Assembly: GCF_014645815.1 (NCBI RefSeq)
Contig: NZ_BMML01000005.1
Span: 310,001-374,000 of the forward strand
Length of the DNA stretch: 64,000 nucleotides
Direction of reading: 5' to 3'
DNA from: Streptomyces fuscichromogenes
GTDB taxonomy: Bacteria > Actinomycetota > Actinomycetes > Streptomycetales > Streptomycetaceae
Below, in pieces: positions 42,016-50,541 of the stretch. The notes under the pieces were generated by a model. It did no database searches. It was given only the letters and a program-made list of their open reading frames with translations, and was not told the origin of the DNA. The stretch's first letter is position 1. Each line of letters opens with the position of its first letter. The position numbers and the translations under genes were made by a program.

Positions 42016-43047
42016 GTGCAGCTGCTGCCCGAGACCGTGCGCCGTTTCGCCGCGTGGTGTGCGGTGCTGCTGCTGGCCGCGGGGGTGGGGTACGTCGGTG
42101 TCCGGCTCTGTTCGGAGTTCCGCACCGCGGTGACCCCGGTGCTGCTCGCCCTGCTCGGCACCGCCCTGCTCGGGCCGCTGTACCGGCGCCTTGTACAGGT
42201 CGGCGTACACCGGTCCGTCGCCGCCGGACTCACCTGCGTCGCCGTCGTCGGCGTCGTCGGCGGCGCCGTCTACATCGTCGTCGCCGCGCTCGTGGACACC
42301 GGCGACGAGATCGTCTCCTCGCTCAGGGACGCGGCGAAGTCGCTGGCCCGGCACTTCGGGGCCGCCGGGACCTCCCTCGACGACCTGGCCGGCAACGCCA
42401 AGGACCTGCTCGCCAAGTTCGGCGGGACCGCCGCCTCCAACGTCATCAGCGGCGTGAGCGTCGTCGGCGAGGGCATCGCCATGGCCGTGCTCGCGCTGCT
42501 GCTCGTCTTCTTCTTCCTGCGCGACTCCCACCTGGTCGTCGACGCCCTGCGGGCCGTCGCGCCCGGCTCCAGCGCCGACATGGTCGAGGCCATGGCCCGC
42601 CGCGCCTTCGAGGGCATCGAGGGGTTCATGCGCGGCACCACCCTCATCGCGTTCATCGACGCCGTCTGCATCACCGTCGGCCTGCTGATCCTGCGGGTAC
42701 CGGGAGCCGTCGGACTGGGCGCCCTCGTCCTCGTCGGCGCCTACATCCCCTACCTCGGCGCCTTCCTCTCCGGCGCCGTCGCCGTCCTGGTCGCGCTCGC
42801 CGACCGCGGCTTCGTCATCGCGCTGTGGACACTGGGCGTCGTCCTCGCCGTACAGGTGCTGGAGGGGCATGTGCTGCAGCCCATGATCCAGAGCCGCACC
42901 ATGCAGATGCACCCGGCGGTGGTGATGCTGGCGATCACCGCCGGAGCCTCCGTCGCCGGCATCCTGGGCATGCTGCTGGCCGTACCGCTCACCGCCGCCG
43001 CCTTCGGCGTCGTCCACGAGCTGCGCGCCCGGTACGCCACCGACTAG
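42016..43047 (+). CDS. AI-2E family permease-like membrane protein
   Basis: This protein of about 343 residues has some eight hydrophobic segments and the family pattern of two N-terminal TM pairs, a cytoplasmic helical region (DEIVSSLRDAAKSLARHFGA), and a C-terminal bundle with GALVLVGAYIPYLGAFLSGA and QVLEGHVLQPMIQSRTMQMH, typical of AI-2E/YdiK/TqsA-type proteins. Known members export signalling molecules or ions. The start is uncertain: GTG at 42016 is used here, with GTG at 41971 as an alternative. It converges on the phosphatase gene, sharing bases CTAG. Confidence 0.8.
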   Translation: MQLLPETVRRFAAWCAVLLLAAGVGYVGVRLCSEFRTAVTPVLLALLGTALLGPLYRRLVQVGVHRSVAAGLTCVAVVGVVGGAVYIVVAALVDTGDEIVSSLRDAAKSLARHFGAAGTSLDDLAGNAKDLLAKFGGTAASNVISGVSVVGEGIAMAVLALLLVFFFLRDSHLVVDALRAVAPGSSADMVEAMARRAFEGIEGFMRGTTLIAFIDAVCITVGLLILRVPGAVGLGALVLVGAYIPYLGAFLSGAVAVLVALADRGFVIALWTLGVVLAVQVLEGHVLQPMIQSRTMQMHPAVVMLAITAGASVAGILGMLLAVPLTAAAFGVVHELRARYATD

Positions 43048-45152
43048 GGCTTGTCAGCCTCGTACAGCTCGAACCAGATGCTCTTGCCCTGCCCGCGCGG
43101 GTCGACGCCCCAGGCGTCCGCCAGGATCTCGATCAGGACCAGGCCACGCCCGGAGGAGGCCAGTTCACCGGGGCGGCGCTTGTGCGGGAGGTCGTCGCCG
43201 CCGTCCGTGACCTCGACCCGCAGACAGCGTTCCGGGGCCTGGCCGGAGACCTCGGCGAGCAGCAGCGCGTCCGCGTCGGTGTGGACGAGGACGTTCGTGA
43301 GCATCTCGGAGACCAGCAGCACCGCCGAGTCGACCTGGTCGGGCGAACCCCAGTCGTGCAGCAGCTCGCGCACGTGCTGGCGGGCCTCGGCGACCCGCTC
43401 GGGCTCGGCCTGGGCCACCGACAGCAGCGTGCGGCGGATCCACGGTCGTACGGCCAGGGGCTCCTCGCCGCGGCCGGTGCCCGGCCGGGACAGCAGCAGG
43501 ACCGCTATGTCGTCCTCGCGGCGGTCGGCCAGCGGCCCGGTGGTGTGGTGGGAGGAGGGGCCGTGCACGGCCTGGACCAGGCCGTCGGCCAGTTTCTCCA
43601 GGTCGCCGTCGTGCTCCTCCATGATCGCGCGGATCCGCTGCCAGCCGCTCTCGATGTCGTGGCCGCCGGTCTCGATCAGACCGTCGGTGCAGATCATCAT
43701 GGTCTCGCCGGGTTCCAGGGCGAACCGCGTCGTCGGATAGTCGGCGTCCGGGTCGATGCCGAGCGGCAGCCCGCCCGCCGTCGGCCGCCGCAGCACCGTG
43801 CCGTCGGTCATCCGGATCGTCGGGTCGAGATGGCCCGCACGGGCGATCTCCAGTACCCCGGTCGCCGGATCCGCCTCGACGTACAGGCAGGTCGCGAAGC
43901 GCAGGTCGGTCTCGGCCGCGTCATAGGTGATCCCGTGCAGGAAGCGGGAGGCCCGGGTGAGCACCGCGTCCGGGCGGTGGCCCTCGGAGGCGTACGCGCG
44001 CAGCGCGATCCGCAGCTGGCCCATCAGGCCCGCGGCCCGTACGTCATGGCCCTGGACGTCGCCGATGACCAGGGCGTGCCGCCCGGAGGGCAGCGGGATG
44101 ATGTCGTACCAGTCGCCGCCCACCTGGAGCCCGCCGCCGGTCGGTATGTACCGGGCGGCCACGTCCATGCCGGGTATCTCGGGGCCCAGCGCCGGCAGCA
44201 TGGAGCGCTGGAGCCCGTCCGTCAGCTCCCGCTCCGAGTCGGCGATCCCGGCCCGGGACAGGGCCTGCGCCAGCATCCGGGCCACCGTGGTGAGCACGGA
44301 CCGTTCGTCGGGGGTGAACGACACCGGGTAGGCGAAGCCCGCCATCCAGGCGCCCATGGTCCGTCCGGCCACCGTCAGCGGCAGGAAGGCCCAGGACCGC
44401 CGCCCGAAGCGCTCGGCGAGCGGCCAGGTCACCGGGTAGCGGGACTGGTACTGCTCGGCGGAGGAGAGGTAGACGGCCCGGCCGGTCCGCACCACCTCGG
44501 CCGCCGGGTAGTCGGTGTCCAGCGGCATGCTGGTGAAGGGGCTGTCCTCGTCGATCTGCTGGCCGTGGTGGCCGATCATCATCAGCCGGTCGCCCTTGAC
44601 CCCGAAGACGGCCAGTCCGTCCGGGGAGAACCCGGGCATCGACAGCCCCCCGGCGACCCGCAGCACCTCCTCGGTGGACCGCGCCTCGGCCAGCGCCCGG
44701 CCCGCGTCCAGCAGGAACGCCTCCCGGGAGCGCCGCCAGTCACCGGTGACCGGGTGCTGGGCGGCGGTGCCGGGGGACGGCTCGGTGACCTCCTGGAGGG
44801 TGCCGGTCACCCGGTACACGCGCTCCTCGGAGTCGTACACCGGCCGGAAGCGGCTGCGTACGGTACGGATCAGCCGGCCCCGTTCGTCCATGACCCGCAG
44901 CCGCACCTCCGCGAGGGTGCCCTCGACCGCGGCCAGCCGGGTGATGCTGGTGTTCTCGTTCCAGTCCACGGGGTGGAAACGGGACCGGACCAGGGCCTCC
45001 GAAAGGACGGACGCCTCGGGCGGCAGCCCGAGCAGCCGGGCCGCCTCCGCGTCCGCGGTGACCAGCCCGGTGGCGGTGTCCCAGTGCCACAGCCCGGTCG
45101 CGAGGGCGACGAGCACGTCCTCCACGGCGGGCAGGGGCTCGCCAGTTCGCAT
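43044..45152 (-). CDS. PAS-GAF-SpoIIE (PP2C) phosphatase with C-terminal HATPase domain
   Basis: This 702-residue signalling protein has an N-terminal PAS domain (LATGLWHWDTATGLVTADAE), a GAF domain (residues about 160-320), a SpoIIE-type PP2C domain (residues about 330-545; GGDWYDIIPLPSGRHALVIG, DVQGHD with metal Asp, CTDGLIE, and RRDDDIAVL-like REDDIAVLLL), and an anti-sigma-type HATPase_c2 domain (VSEMLTNVLVHTDA, SSGRGLVLIEILADAWGV). Such Streptomyces proteins couple small-molecule sensing to anti-anti-sigma factor dephosphorylation, with the HATPase acting as kinase. It is cytoplasmic. It converges on the permease gene. Confidence 0.88.
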   Translation of the reverse strand: MRTGEPLPAVEDVLVALATGLWHWDTATGLVTADAEAARLLGLPPEASVLSEALVRSRFHPVDWNENTSITRLAAVEGTLAEVRLRVMDERGRLIRTVRSRFRPVYDSEERVYRVTGTLQEVTEPSPGTAAQHPVTGDWRRSREAFLLDAGRALAEARSTEEVLRVAGGLSMPGFSPDGLAVFGVKGDRLMMIGHHGQQIDEDSPFTSMPLDTDYPAAEVVRTGRAVYLSSAEQYQSRYPVTWPLAERFGRRSWAFLPLTVAGRTMGAWMAGFAYPVSFTPDERSVLTTVARMLAQALSRAGIADSERELTDGLQRSMLPALGPEIPGMDVAARYIPTGGGLQVGGDWYDIIPLPSGRHALVIGDVQGHDVRAAGLMGQLRIALRAYASEGHRPDAVLTRASRFLHGITYDAAETDLRFATCLYVEADPATGVLEIARAGHLDPTIRMTDGTVLRRPTAGGLPLGIDPDADYPTTRFALEPGETMMICTDGLIETGGHDIESGWQRIRAIMEEHDGDLEKLADGLVQAVHGPSSHHTTGPLADRREDDIAVLLLSRPGTGRGEEPLAVRPWIRRTLLSVAQAEPERVAEARQHVRELLHDWGSPDQVDSAVLLVSEMLTNVLVHTDADALLLAEVSGQAPERCLRVEVTDGGDDLPHKRRPGELASSGRGLVLIEILADAWGVDPRGQGKSIWFELYEADKP

Positions 45153-45322
45153 TGCCCCACTTTAAGAAGATGAGATCGCAGAGTGCCACTGTTTCAGGGC
45201 CGCATTAATGGTGGGGAGCCGATCTTTGGGTGCCCGGTACCCTTGATGGGTCCGGGCACCATGACCCGGTGCCGGTCGAGGAGAGCACCTCGGCAGACCA
45301 CGAAGAAGAGGAACACCCGACG

Positions 45323-47086
45323 ATGCATCGGTACAGGTCCCACACCTGCGGCCAGCTCCGCGCCTCTGACGTCGGCACCGACGTCCGGCTGAGCGGCTGG
45401 CTGCACAATCGGCGCGACCTGGGCGGCATCCTCTTCATCGATCTGCGCGACCACTACGGCATCACGCAGCTCGTCGCCCGCCCCGGCACCGCGGCGTACG
45501 AGGCCCTGGACAAGCTCTCCAAGGAGTCCACGGTCCGTGTCGACGGCCGCGTTGTTTCACGTGGAACCGAGAACATCAACGCCGACCTGCCCACCGGCGA
45601 GGTCGAGGTCGAGGTGAGCGAGGTCGAGCTGCTCGGCGCGGCCGCCCCGCTGCCGTTCACGATCAACACCGAGGACGGGGTCAACGAGGAGCGGCGCCTG
45701 GAGTACCGCTTCCTGGACCTGCGCCGCGAGCGCATGCACCGCAACATCCTGCTGCGTACCGCCGTGGTCTCGGCCATCCGCCACAAGATGGTCGCCCTCG
45801 GCTTCAACGAGATGGCCACCCCGATCCTCACCGCGACCTCCCCCGAGGGCGCCCGTGACTTCGTGGTGCCGTCCCGCCTGAACCCGGGCAAGTTCTACGC
45901 GCTGCCGCAGGCTCCGCAGCAGTTCAAGCAGCTGCTGATGATCTCCGGCTTCGACCGCTACTTCCAGATCGCGCCCTGCTTCCGCGACGAGGACGCCCGC
46001 GCCGACCGCTCGCCCGGCGAGTTCTACCAGCTCGACGTCGAGATGAGCTTCGTCGAGCAGGAGGACGTCTTCCGGCCCATCGAGCAGCTGATGACCGAGC
46101 TCTTCGAGGAGTTCGGGGGCGGCCGTCATGTGACGTCCCCCTTCCCGCGGATCCCGTTCCGCGAGGCGATGCTGAAGTACGGCTCCGACAAGCCGGACCT
46201 CCGCGCCCAGCTGGAGCTCGTCGACATCACCGACATCTTCGAGGGCTCGGAGTTCAAGGCCTTCGCCGGCAAGCACGTGCGCGCGCTCCCGGTGCCGGAC
46301 GTCTCCGCGCAGCCCCGCAAGTTCTTCGACCAGCTCGGCGACTTCGCCGTCTCGCAGGGCGCCAAGGGCCTGGCCTGGGTCCGCGTCGCCGAGGACGGTT
46401 CGCTCTCCGGCCCGATCGCCAAGTTCCTCACCGAGGAGAACGTCGCCGAGCTCACCAAGCGGCTCCAGCTGGCCGCCGGGCACGCCGTGTTCTTCGGCGC
46501 CGGTGAGTTCGACGAGGTCTCCAAGATCATGGGCGCGGTCCGGGTCGAGGCCGCCAAGCGCGCCGGGCACTTCGAGGAGAACGTCTTCCGGTTCTGCTGG
46601 ATCGTCGACTTCCCGATGTTCGAGAAGGACGAGGACACCGGGAAGATCGACTTCTCGCACAACCCGTTCTCCATGCCCCAGGGCGGCATGGAGGCCCTGG
46701 AGACCCAGGACCCGCTGGACATCCTCGCCTGGCAGTACGACATCGTCTGCAACGGCGTCGAGCTGTCCTCCGGCGCCATCCGGAACCACGAGCCCGACAT
46801 CATGCTCAAGGCGTTCGGCATCGCGGGCTACGACGCGGAGACCGTCGAGCGCGAGTTCGCCGGCATGCTCCGCGCGTTCCGCTTCGGCGCCCCGCCGCAC
46901 GGCGGTATCGCCCCCGGCGTGGACCGCATCGTGATGCTGCTCGCCGACGAGCCCAACATCCGCGAGACCATCGCCTTCCCGCTCAACGGCAACGCCCAGG
47001 ACCTGATGATGGGCGCCCCGACCGAGCTGGAGGAGACCCGCCTGCGCGAGCTGAACATCTCCATCCGCAAGCCGCAGCCGAAGTAA
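45323..47086 (+). CDS. aspS: aspartyl-tRNA synthetase
   Basis: This 587-residue class IIb synthetase has the N-terminal OB-fold anticodon domain ([20 protein letters not shown]), motif 2 region ([20 protein letters not shown]), the bacterial GAD insertion domain, and motif 3 ([15 protein letters not shown]). It charges tRNA-Asp, and bacterial forms may also charge tRNA-Asn where a GatCAB route exists. A parS-like sequence is embedded in its coding region. The ATG at 45323 has a GAGGA site 12 bases upstream. Confidence 0.95.
   Translation: MHRYRSHTCGQLRASDVGTDVRLSGWLHNRRDLGGILFIDLRDHYGITQLVARPGTAAYEALDKLSKESTVRVDGRVVSRGTENINADLPTGEVEVEVSEVELLGAAAPLPFTINTEDGVNEERRLEYRFLDLRRERMHRNILLRTAVVSAIRHKMVALGFNEMATPILTATSPEGARDFVVPSRLNPGKFYALPQAPQQFKQLLMISGFDRYFQIAPCFRDEDARADRSPGEFYQLDVEMSFVEQEDVFRPIEQLMTELFEEFGGGRHVTSPFPRIPFREAMLKYGSDKPDLRAQLELVDITDIFEGSEFKAFAGKHVRALPVPDVSAQPRKFFDQLGDFAVSQGAKGLAWVRVAEDGSLSGPIAKFLTEENVAELTKRLQLAAGHAVFFGAGEFDEVSKIMGAVRVEAAKRAGHFEENVFRFCWIVDFPMFEKDEDTGKIDFSHNPFSMPQGGMEALETQDPLDILAWQYDIVCNGVELSSGAIRNHEPDIMLKAFGIAGYDAETVEREFAGMLRAFRFGAPPHGGIAPGVDRIVMLLADEPNIRETIAFPLNGNAQDLMMGAPTELEETRLRELNISIRKPQPK
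45553..45568. promoter_or_regulatory. parS: parS-like site inside aspS
   Basis: The core GTTTCACGTGGAAC differs from perfect parS at one base. One-mismatch versions function as parS in Streptomyces. The site is within aspS codons (VVSRGTE), showing constraint from both uses. It is about 38 kb from the perfect copy at 7840. Confidence 0.8.
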
Positions 47087-47112
47087 GGCATACAGAAGCA
47101 GCACAGTCGAAG

Positions 47113-47148
47113 GAAAGGCTCGAAACCGGCGTCGGTTTCGAGCCTTTC
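47113..47148 (+). terminator. aspS intrinsic terminator
   Basis: GAAAGGCTCGAAACCG (47113-47128) pairs perfectly over 16 bases with 47133-47148 around a GCGT loop, 26 bases after the aspS stop, and ends in TTTCGCTT. Confidence 0.93.
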
Positions 47149-47219
47149 GCTTGTGCACCGCGCATTCACAGCTCGCTCCGATGTTCCCACCGGTATCGCC
47201 TTGTCTACGGTCCCTGACC

Positions 47220-48140
47220 ATGACAGACACCCACACCCCCACCTCCGAAGACGCTCAATCGCCCGAAGAGAGAAGGAAGTTGGCCCGCCGCACGGTCCTG
47301 GCGGCGAGCAGCGTGGCCGTGACCGCGGTGGGCGTCGGCAGCGCCTTCGCCGCGACCGACGGCACCACCGTCAGCAACGAGGACACCGCGGCGGCCTCGG
47401 CGTCGGCCTCGGAGGGCGCCTGCTACACGCTCACCTCCGAACTGGTCGAGGGCCCGTACTACATCGACGCCGACAAGCTCCGCCAGGACGTCACCGAGGA
47501 CCAGGAGGGCATCCCCCTGCTGCTCACCCTCAAGGTGATCGACGCGGAGACCTGCAAGCCGCTCCGGAACGCGGCCGTGGACATCTGGCACTGCAACGCG
47601 TCGGGCATCTACTCGGGGTACGAGGAGATGGGCAGCGGCGGCGGTGGCACCCCGCCGACCGGCGAACCACCCACCGACGCGCCGACCGGCACCCCCACCG
47701 GCCCTCCGCCCGGCGGTGGCGGCGGCCACCAGGAGCCGACCGACGACACCCGCTACCTGCGCGGCACCTGGCACACGGACCGGCACGGGCACGTCACCTT
47801 CAGGACCGTCTTCCCCGGCTGGTACCAGGGCCGGTGCGTCCACATCCACGTCAAGGTGCACGTGGACGGCGAGTGGACGGACGCCGGGTACGAGGGCGGC
47901 CACACCTGCCACACGGGCCAGCTGTTCTTCGACGAGAAGTCGGTCCTGCTGTCGGCCGAGGTGGAGCCGTACGCGAGCAACACCACCACCCGCACCACGC
48001 TCGACGAGGACACCATCTACCCGGACAACGGGCACGCGGGCGGCCTGCTCTACCTGAAGTACGACCGCCACCACATCGCCCGCGGCGTCCGCGGCCGTCT
48101 GACGCTGGGCGTCGAGCCGGACGAGACCAACAACGGCTGA
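47220..48140 (+). CDS. Tat-exported intradiol dioxygenase-like protein
   Basis: This 306-residue protein has a twin-arginine signal (KLARRTVLAASSVAVTAVGV) and an intradiol ring-cleavage dioxygenase fold: GPYYIDADKLRQDVTE, DIWHCNASGIYSGYEEM, and the Fe(III) site in FPGWYQGRCVHIHVKVH (Tyr, His, His). A Gly/Pro/Thr-rich insertion of about 40 residues (about 140-180) interrupts the domain between SGYEEM and YLRGTW. Members cleave catechols between the hydroxyls, here probably outside the cell on lignin-type or other aromatics. The ATG at 47220 is chosen for the signal peptide. The strong aspS terminator upstream implies its own promoter. Confidence 0.87.
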   Translation: MTDTHTPTSEDAQSPEERRKLARRTVLAASSVAVTAVGVGSAFAATDGTTVSNEDTAAASASASEGACYTLTSELVEGPYYIDADKLRQDVTEDQEGIPLLLTLKVIDAETCKPLRNAAVDIWHCNASGIYSGYEEMGSGGGGTPPTGEPPTDAPTGTPTGPPPGGGGGHQEPTDDTRYLRGTWHTDRHGHVTFRTVFPGWYQGRCVHIHVKVHVDGEWTDAGYEGGHTCHTGQLFFDEKSVLLSAEVEPYASNTTTRTTLDEDTIYPDNGHAGGLLYLKYDRHHIARGVRGRLTLGVEPDETNNG

Positions 48141-48156
48141 CACCGCCAACCATGAC

Positions 48157-48198
48157 AAGGCCGCCCGGGGCTCGGCAGGGAAGGCCCCGGGCGCCCTT
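48157..48198. terminator. bidirectional terminator between convergent genes
   Basis: GCCCGGGGC (48163-48171) pairs with GCCCCGGGC (48184-48192), extended by AAGG (48157-48160) and CCTT (48195-48198) outside a two-base bulge on each side. It can serve both the dioxygenase gene and the convergent 48213 gene. Confidence 0.8.
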
Positions 48199-48212
48199 GG
48201 CACAGCCGGCTG

Positions 48213-48686
48213 TCAGGTGTCGTACCGGCCGTCCCAGGGCTCGCCGAAGCCGAGGTGGTCCGGGTAGAGCTCGGCCCACCCCCCGTCCTCGTCGTCCTTC
48301 GCCACCAGCCCGAAGAACACGCCGTCGACGGTGAGCTGGAACGGGCGTATCGCGATGTCCGTGTAGGTCCGCCGCGGCAGGCTGCGCAGCATGCCCGCCA
48401 GGTGCGCGCGGGCTCGCGCCAGCACCGACTCGGCGCCGTCCGGATCGAGTTGCTGCTCGGCCCAGCTGCCCGCGCACCAGATCTGCGAGTCGCGGTAGTG
48501 TCCCTCGGCGTCGAAGAGATGCAGCACCGCGTAGAGCCGCTTCTGCTCCTCCCAGCCCTCGTCGAGCCGGAACCCCTCGGGGAACGCGTAGGTGACCGAC
48601 GCCAGGAACTGTCCGCCGGTGTAGTGACCGATGGCCTCGGTACGGCCGTGGGGCTCGTAGGCGATCGGGATGAGCTCAGGTGCCAT
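48213..48686 (-). CDS. conserved hypothetical protein
   Basis: This 157-residue protein begins MAPELIPIAYEPHGRTEAIG and contains LHLFDAEGHYRDSQIWCAGS and IRPFQLTVDGVFFGLVAKDD; it looks soluble, acidic and alpha/beta, with no motif that I recognise. An in-frame ATG at 48716 would add ten residues. Neither start has a strong ribosome-binding site. Convergent with the dioxygenase gene. Confidence 0.65.
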   Translation of the reverse strand: MAPELIPIAYEPHGRTEAIGHYTGGQFLASVTYAFPEGFRLDEGWEEQKRLYAVLHLFDAEGHYRDSQIWCAGSWAEQQLDPDGAESVLARARAHLAGMLRSLPRRTYTDIAIRPFQLTVDGVFFGLVAKDDEDGGWAELYPDHLGFGEPWDGRYDT

Positions 48687-48887
48687 GGCGAAACCATACG
48701 GAGGTGTTGTGGACATGCGACAACGCGGGTACTGACCCGCCGATATGTTCACCTGATTCTGGCGAAAATGCCACGGCGTCCGCCACCGCGGCGACGGCAA
48801 CCTTTCCGGTCTCCGTGACCACAGAGGAGTGAGGCCCGCGAGAGCGGGCCCGTCGCCCGTACTTCGGAAGTATGTAAGGACTCCTCC

Positions 48888-50240
48888 GTGGCCTCTGCCT
48901 CTCATCGCCGGTCCCTGCGCAAGCGCCGTACCCTCGTCGTCTCCGCCGCTGTCGTGGCCGCCGGCGTCGGTGCCGGTGCGCTCGTGCTGAGCGCCAACGC
49001 CACGTCGGCCCCCGACCTCTACCACCAGACGCTCGCCGCCAAGGACGGCTGGGCGTCGTCCGGTTCCGGTACGACCGGTGGCACCAAGGCCGACGCCGCG
49101 CACACCTTCACCGTCGCCACCCGCGCCCAGCTGGTGAAGGCGCTGGGCTCGGCGAGCGACACCACACCGCGCATCATCAAGGTCAAGGGCACCATCGACG
49201 CCAACACCGACGACAGCGGCAAGAAGCTGGCCTGCGCCGACTACGCGGCCGGCACGGGCTACTCGCTCAGCGCCTACCTGAAGGCGTTCGACCCGTCGAC
49301 GTACGGCCGGTCCAAGCTGCCCTCCGGCACCCAGGAGAGGGCACGGGCCGCCGCGCAGAAGAAGCAGGCCGCGAACATCGTCTTCAAGGTGCCCGCCAAC
49401 ACCACGATCGTCGGCGTCCCCGGCACCAAGGCCGGCATCACCGGCGGCATGCTCCAGATCCAGAAGGTCGACAACGTCATCGTCCGCAACCTGACGTTCT
49501 CCGACACCGAGGACTGCTTCCCGCAGTGGGACCCGACCGACGGCGACAGCGGCAACTGGAACTCCGAGTACGACGCGGTCACCCTGCGCGGCGCCACCCA
49601 CGTCTGGGCCGACCACAACACGTTCACCGACGCCGGGCACTTCGACAGCACCAACCCGAAGTACTACGGCCGTGAGTACCAGGTCCACGACGGCGAACTC
49701 GACATCACCAAGAGCTCGGACCTGGTGACCGCCGAGCACAACCAGTTCACCAGCCACGACAAGACGATGCTGATCGGCAGCAGCGACAGCGAGCCGAGCG
49801 GCAAGCTCCGCGTCACCCTCCACCACAACATCTGGAAGGGCATCGTCCAGCGCGCCCCGCTCACCCGCGTCGGCCAGGTGCACATCTACAACAACGTCTA
49901 CGACGTCACGCCCCTCAACGGCTACGCGCTCCAGTACAGCATCAACTCGCGCGCCAAGGCCCAGGTCGTGGCCCAGAACAACTACTGGACCGTGCCCAGC
50001 TCCATCAAGACCTCCAAGCTCCTCAGCGGCGACGGCACCGGCTCGGTCGCGGGCAGCGGCAACCTCGTCAACGGCACCACCACCGACCTCGTCGCCGCCT
50101 ACAACGCCGCGAACTCCAAGAAGATCAAGACGACGGTGAACTGGACCCCGACCCTGACGGCGGGCCTGGAGACCAACGCCAGGAACCTTCCGGCCGAGCT
50201 GGCGAAGACGGCGGGCGCGGGAGTGCTCACCGCGAGCTGA
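48888..50240 (+). CDS. secreted pectate lyase (PL1 family)
   Basis: This 450-residue enzyme has a signal peptide (RRTLVVSAAVVAAGVGAGAL, then VLSANAT) and the right-handed parallel beta-helix of PL1 lyases: NVIVRNLTFSDTED (vWiDH-like calcium region), WNSEYDAVTLRGATHVWADH, NTFTDAGHFD, and the Arg-containing VTLHHNIWKGIVQRAPLTRV, where the catalytic Arg lies. It cleaves polygalacturonate by beta-elimination outside the cell. GTG 48888 has AAGGA upstream. It sits immediately beside a truncated polysaccharide pyruvyl transferase remnant, suggesting it was inserted at this locus. Confidence 0.9.
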   Translation: MASASHRRSLRKRRTLVVSAAVVAAGVGAGALVLSANATSAPDLYHQTLAAKDGWASSGSGTTGGTKADAAHTFTVATRAQLVKALGSASDTTPRIIKVKGTIDANTDDSGKKLACADYAAGTGYSLSAYLKAFDPSTYGRSKLPSGTQERARAAAQKKQAANIVFKVPANTTIVGVPGTKAGITGGMLQIQKVDNVIVRNLTFSDTEDCFPQWDPTDGDSGNWNSEYDAVTLRGATHVWADHNTFTDAGHFDSTNPKYYGREYQVHDGELDITKSSDLVTAEHNQFTSHDKTMLIGSSDSEPSGKLRVTLHHNIWKGIVQRAPLTRVGQVHIYNNVYDVTPLNGYALQYSINSRAKAQVVAQNNYWTVPSSIKTSKLLSGDGTGSVAGSGNLVNGTTTDLVAAYNAANSKKIKTTVNWTPTLTAGLETNARNLPAELAKTAGAGVLTAS

Positions 50241-50261
50241 GATGCCGGGTGCCGGGGGAAG

Positions 50262-50434
50262 CGGCGCGCGTCATGGGTGAGGACGACGCTCGGGGTGCCG
50301 GCCGGCAGGGCGGCGACAGTGCCGTGGATACGGGTGCCGTACGCGAAGTCGAAGCCGCGCAGTTCGTCGATCCAGCTGGCCGGGTCCAGCGGCATGCGGA
50401 CCTTGTTCTCCTGGAGCAGGGCATGGCTGGGCTG
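50262..50434 (-). pseudogene. remnant of a polysaccharide pyruvyl transferase gene
   Basis: On the minus strand about 57 codons read LLQENKVRMPLDPASWIDEL, then RGFDFAYGTRIHGTVAAL and GTPSVVLTHDARR. FxGxRIHGxxAALxAGTPxVVLxHDxR is the C-terminal signature of the polysaccharide pyruvyl transferase family. No start, N-terminal domain or proper C-terminus is present between pectate lyase and metG. It is a decayed 3' fragment. Confidence 0.72.
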
Positions 50435-50483
50435 GAGCGGGAAGGGGTCCGTGCGGCCGGCCTCGGGCGAGGTGTCGCCCCAC

Positions 50484-50525
50484 GGCGAAGGCCCGGCAGG
50501 AGCGTCCTCCTGCCGGGCCTTCGCC
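50484..50525 (-). terminator. metG intrinsic terminator
   Basis: GGCGAAGGCCCGGCAGGA (50484-50501) pairs perfectly over 18 bases with 50508-50525 around a six-base loop, 16 bases beyond the metG stop on the minus strand. Confidence 0.9.
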
Positions 50526-50541
50526 GTCGATGCCGCCGGTG

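Noticed and set aside
45557..47242. 561-residue open frame antisense to aspS
   Set aside because: Composition is dominated by Asp, Val, Leu and Gly as expected of an antisense frame of a GC-rich gene; aspS is unambiguous.
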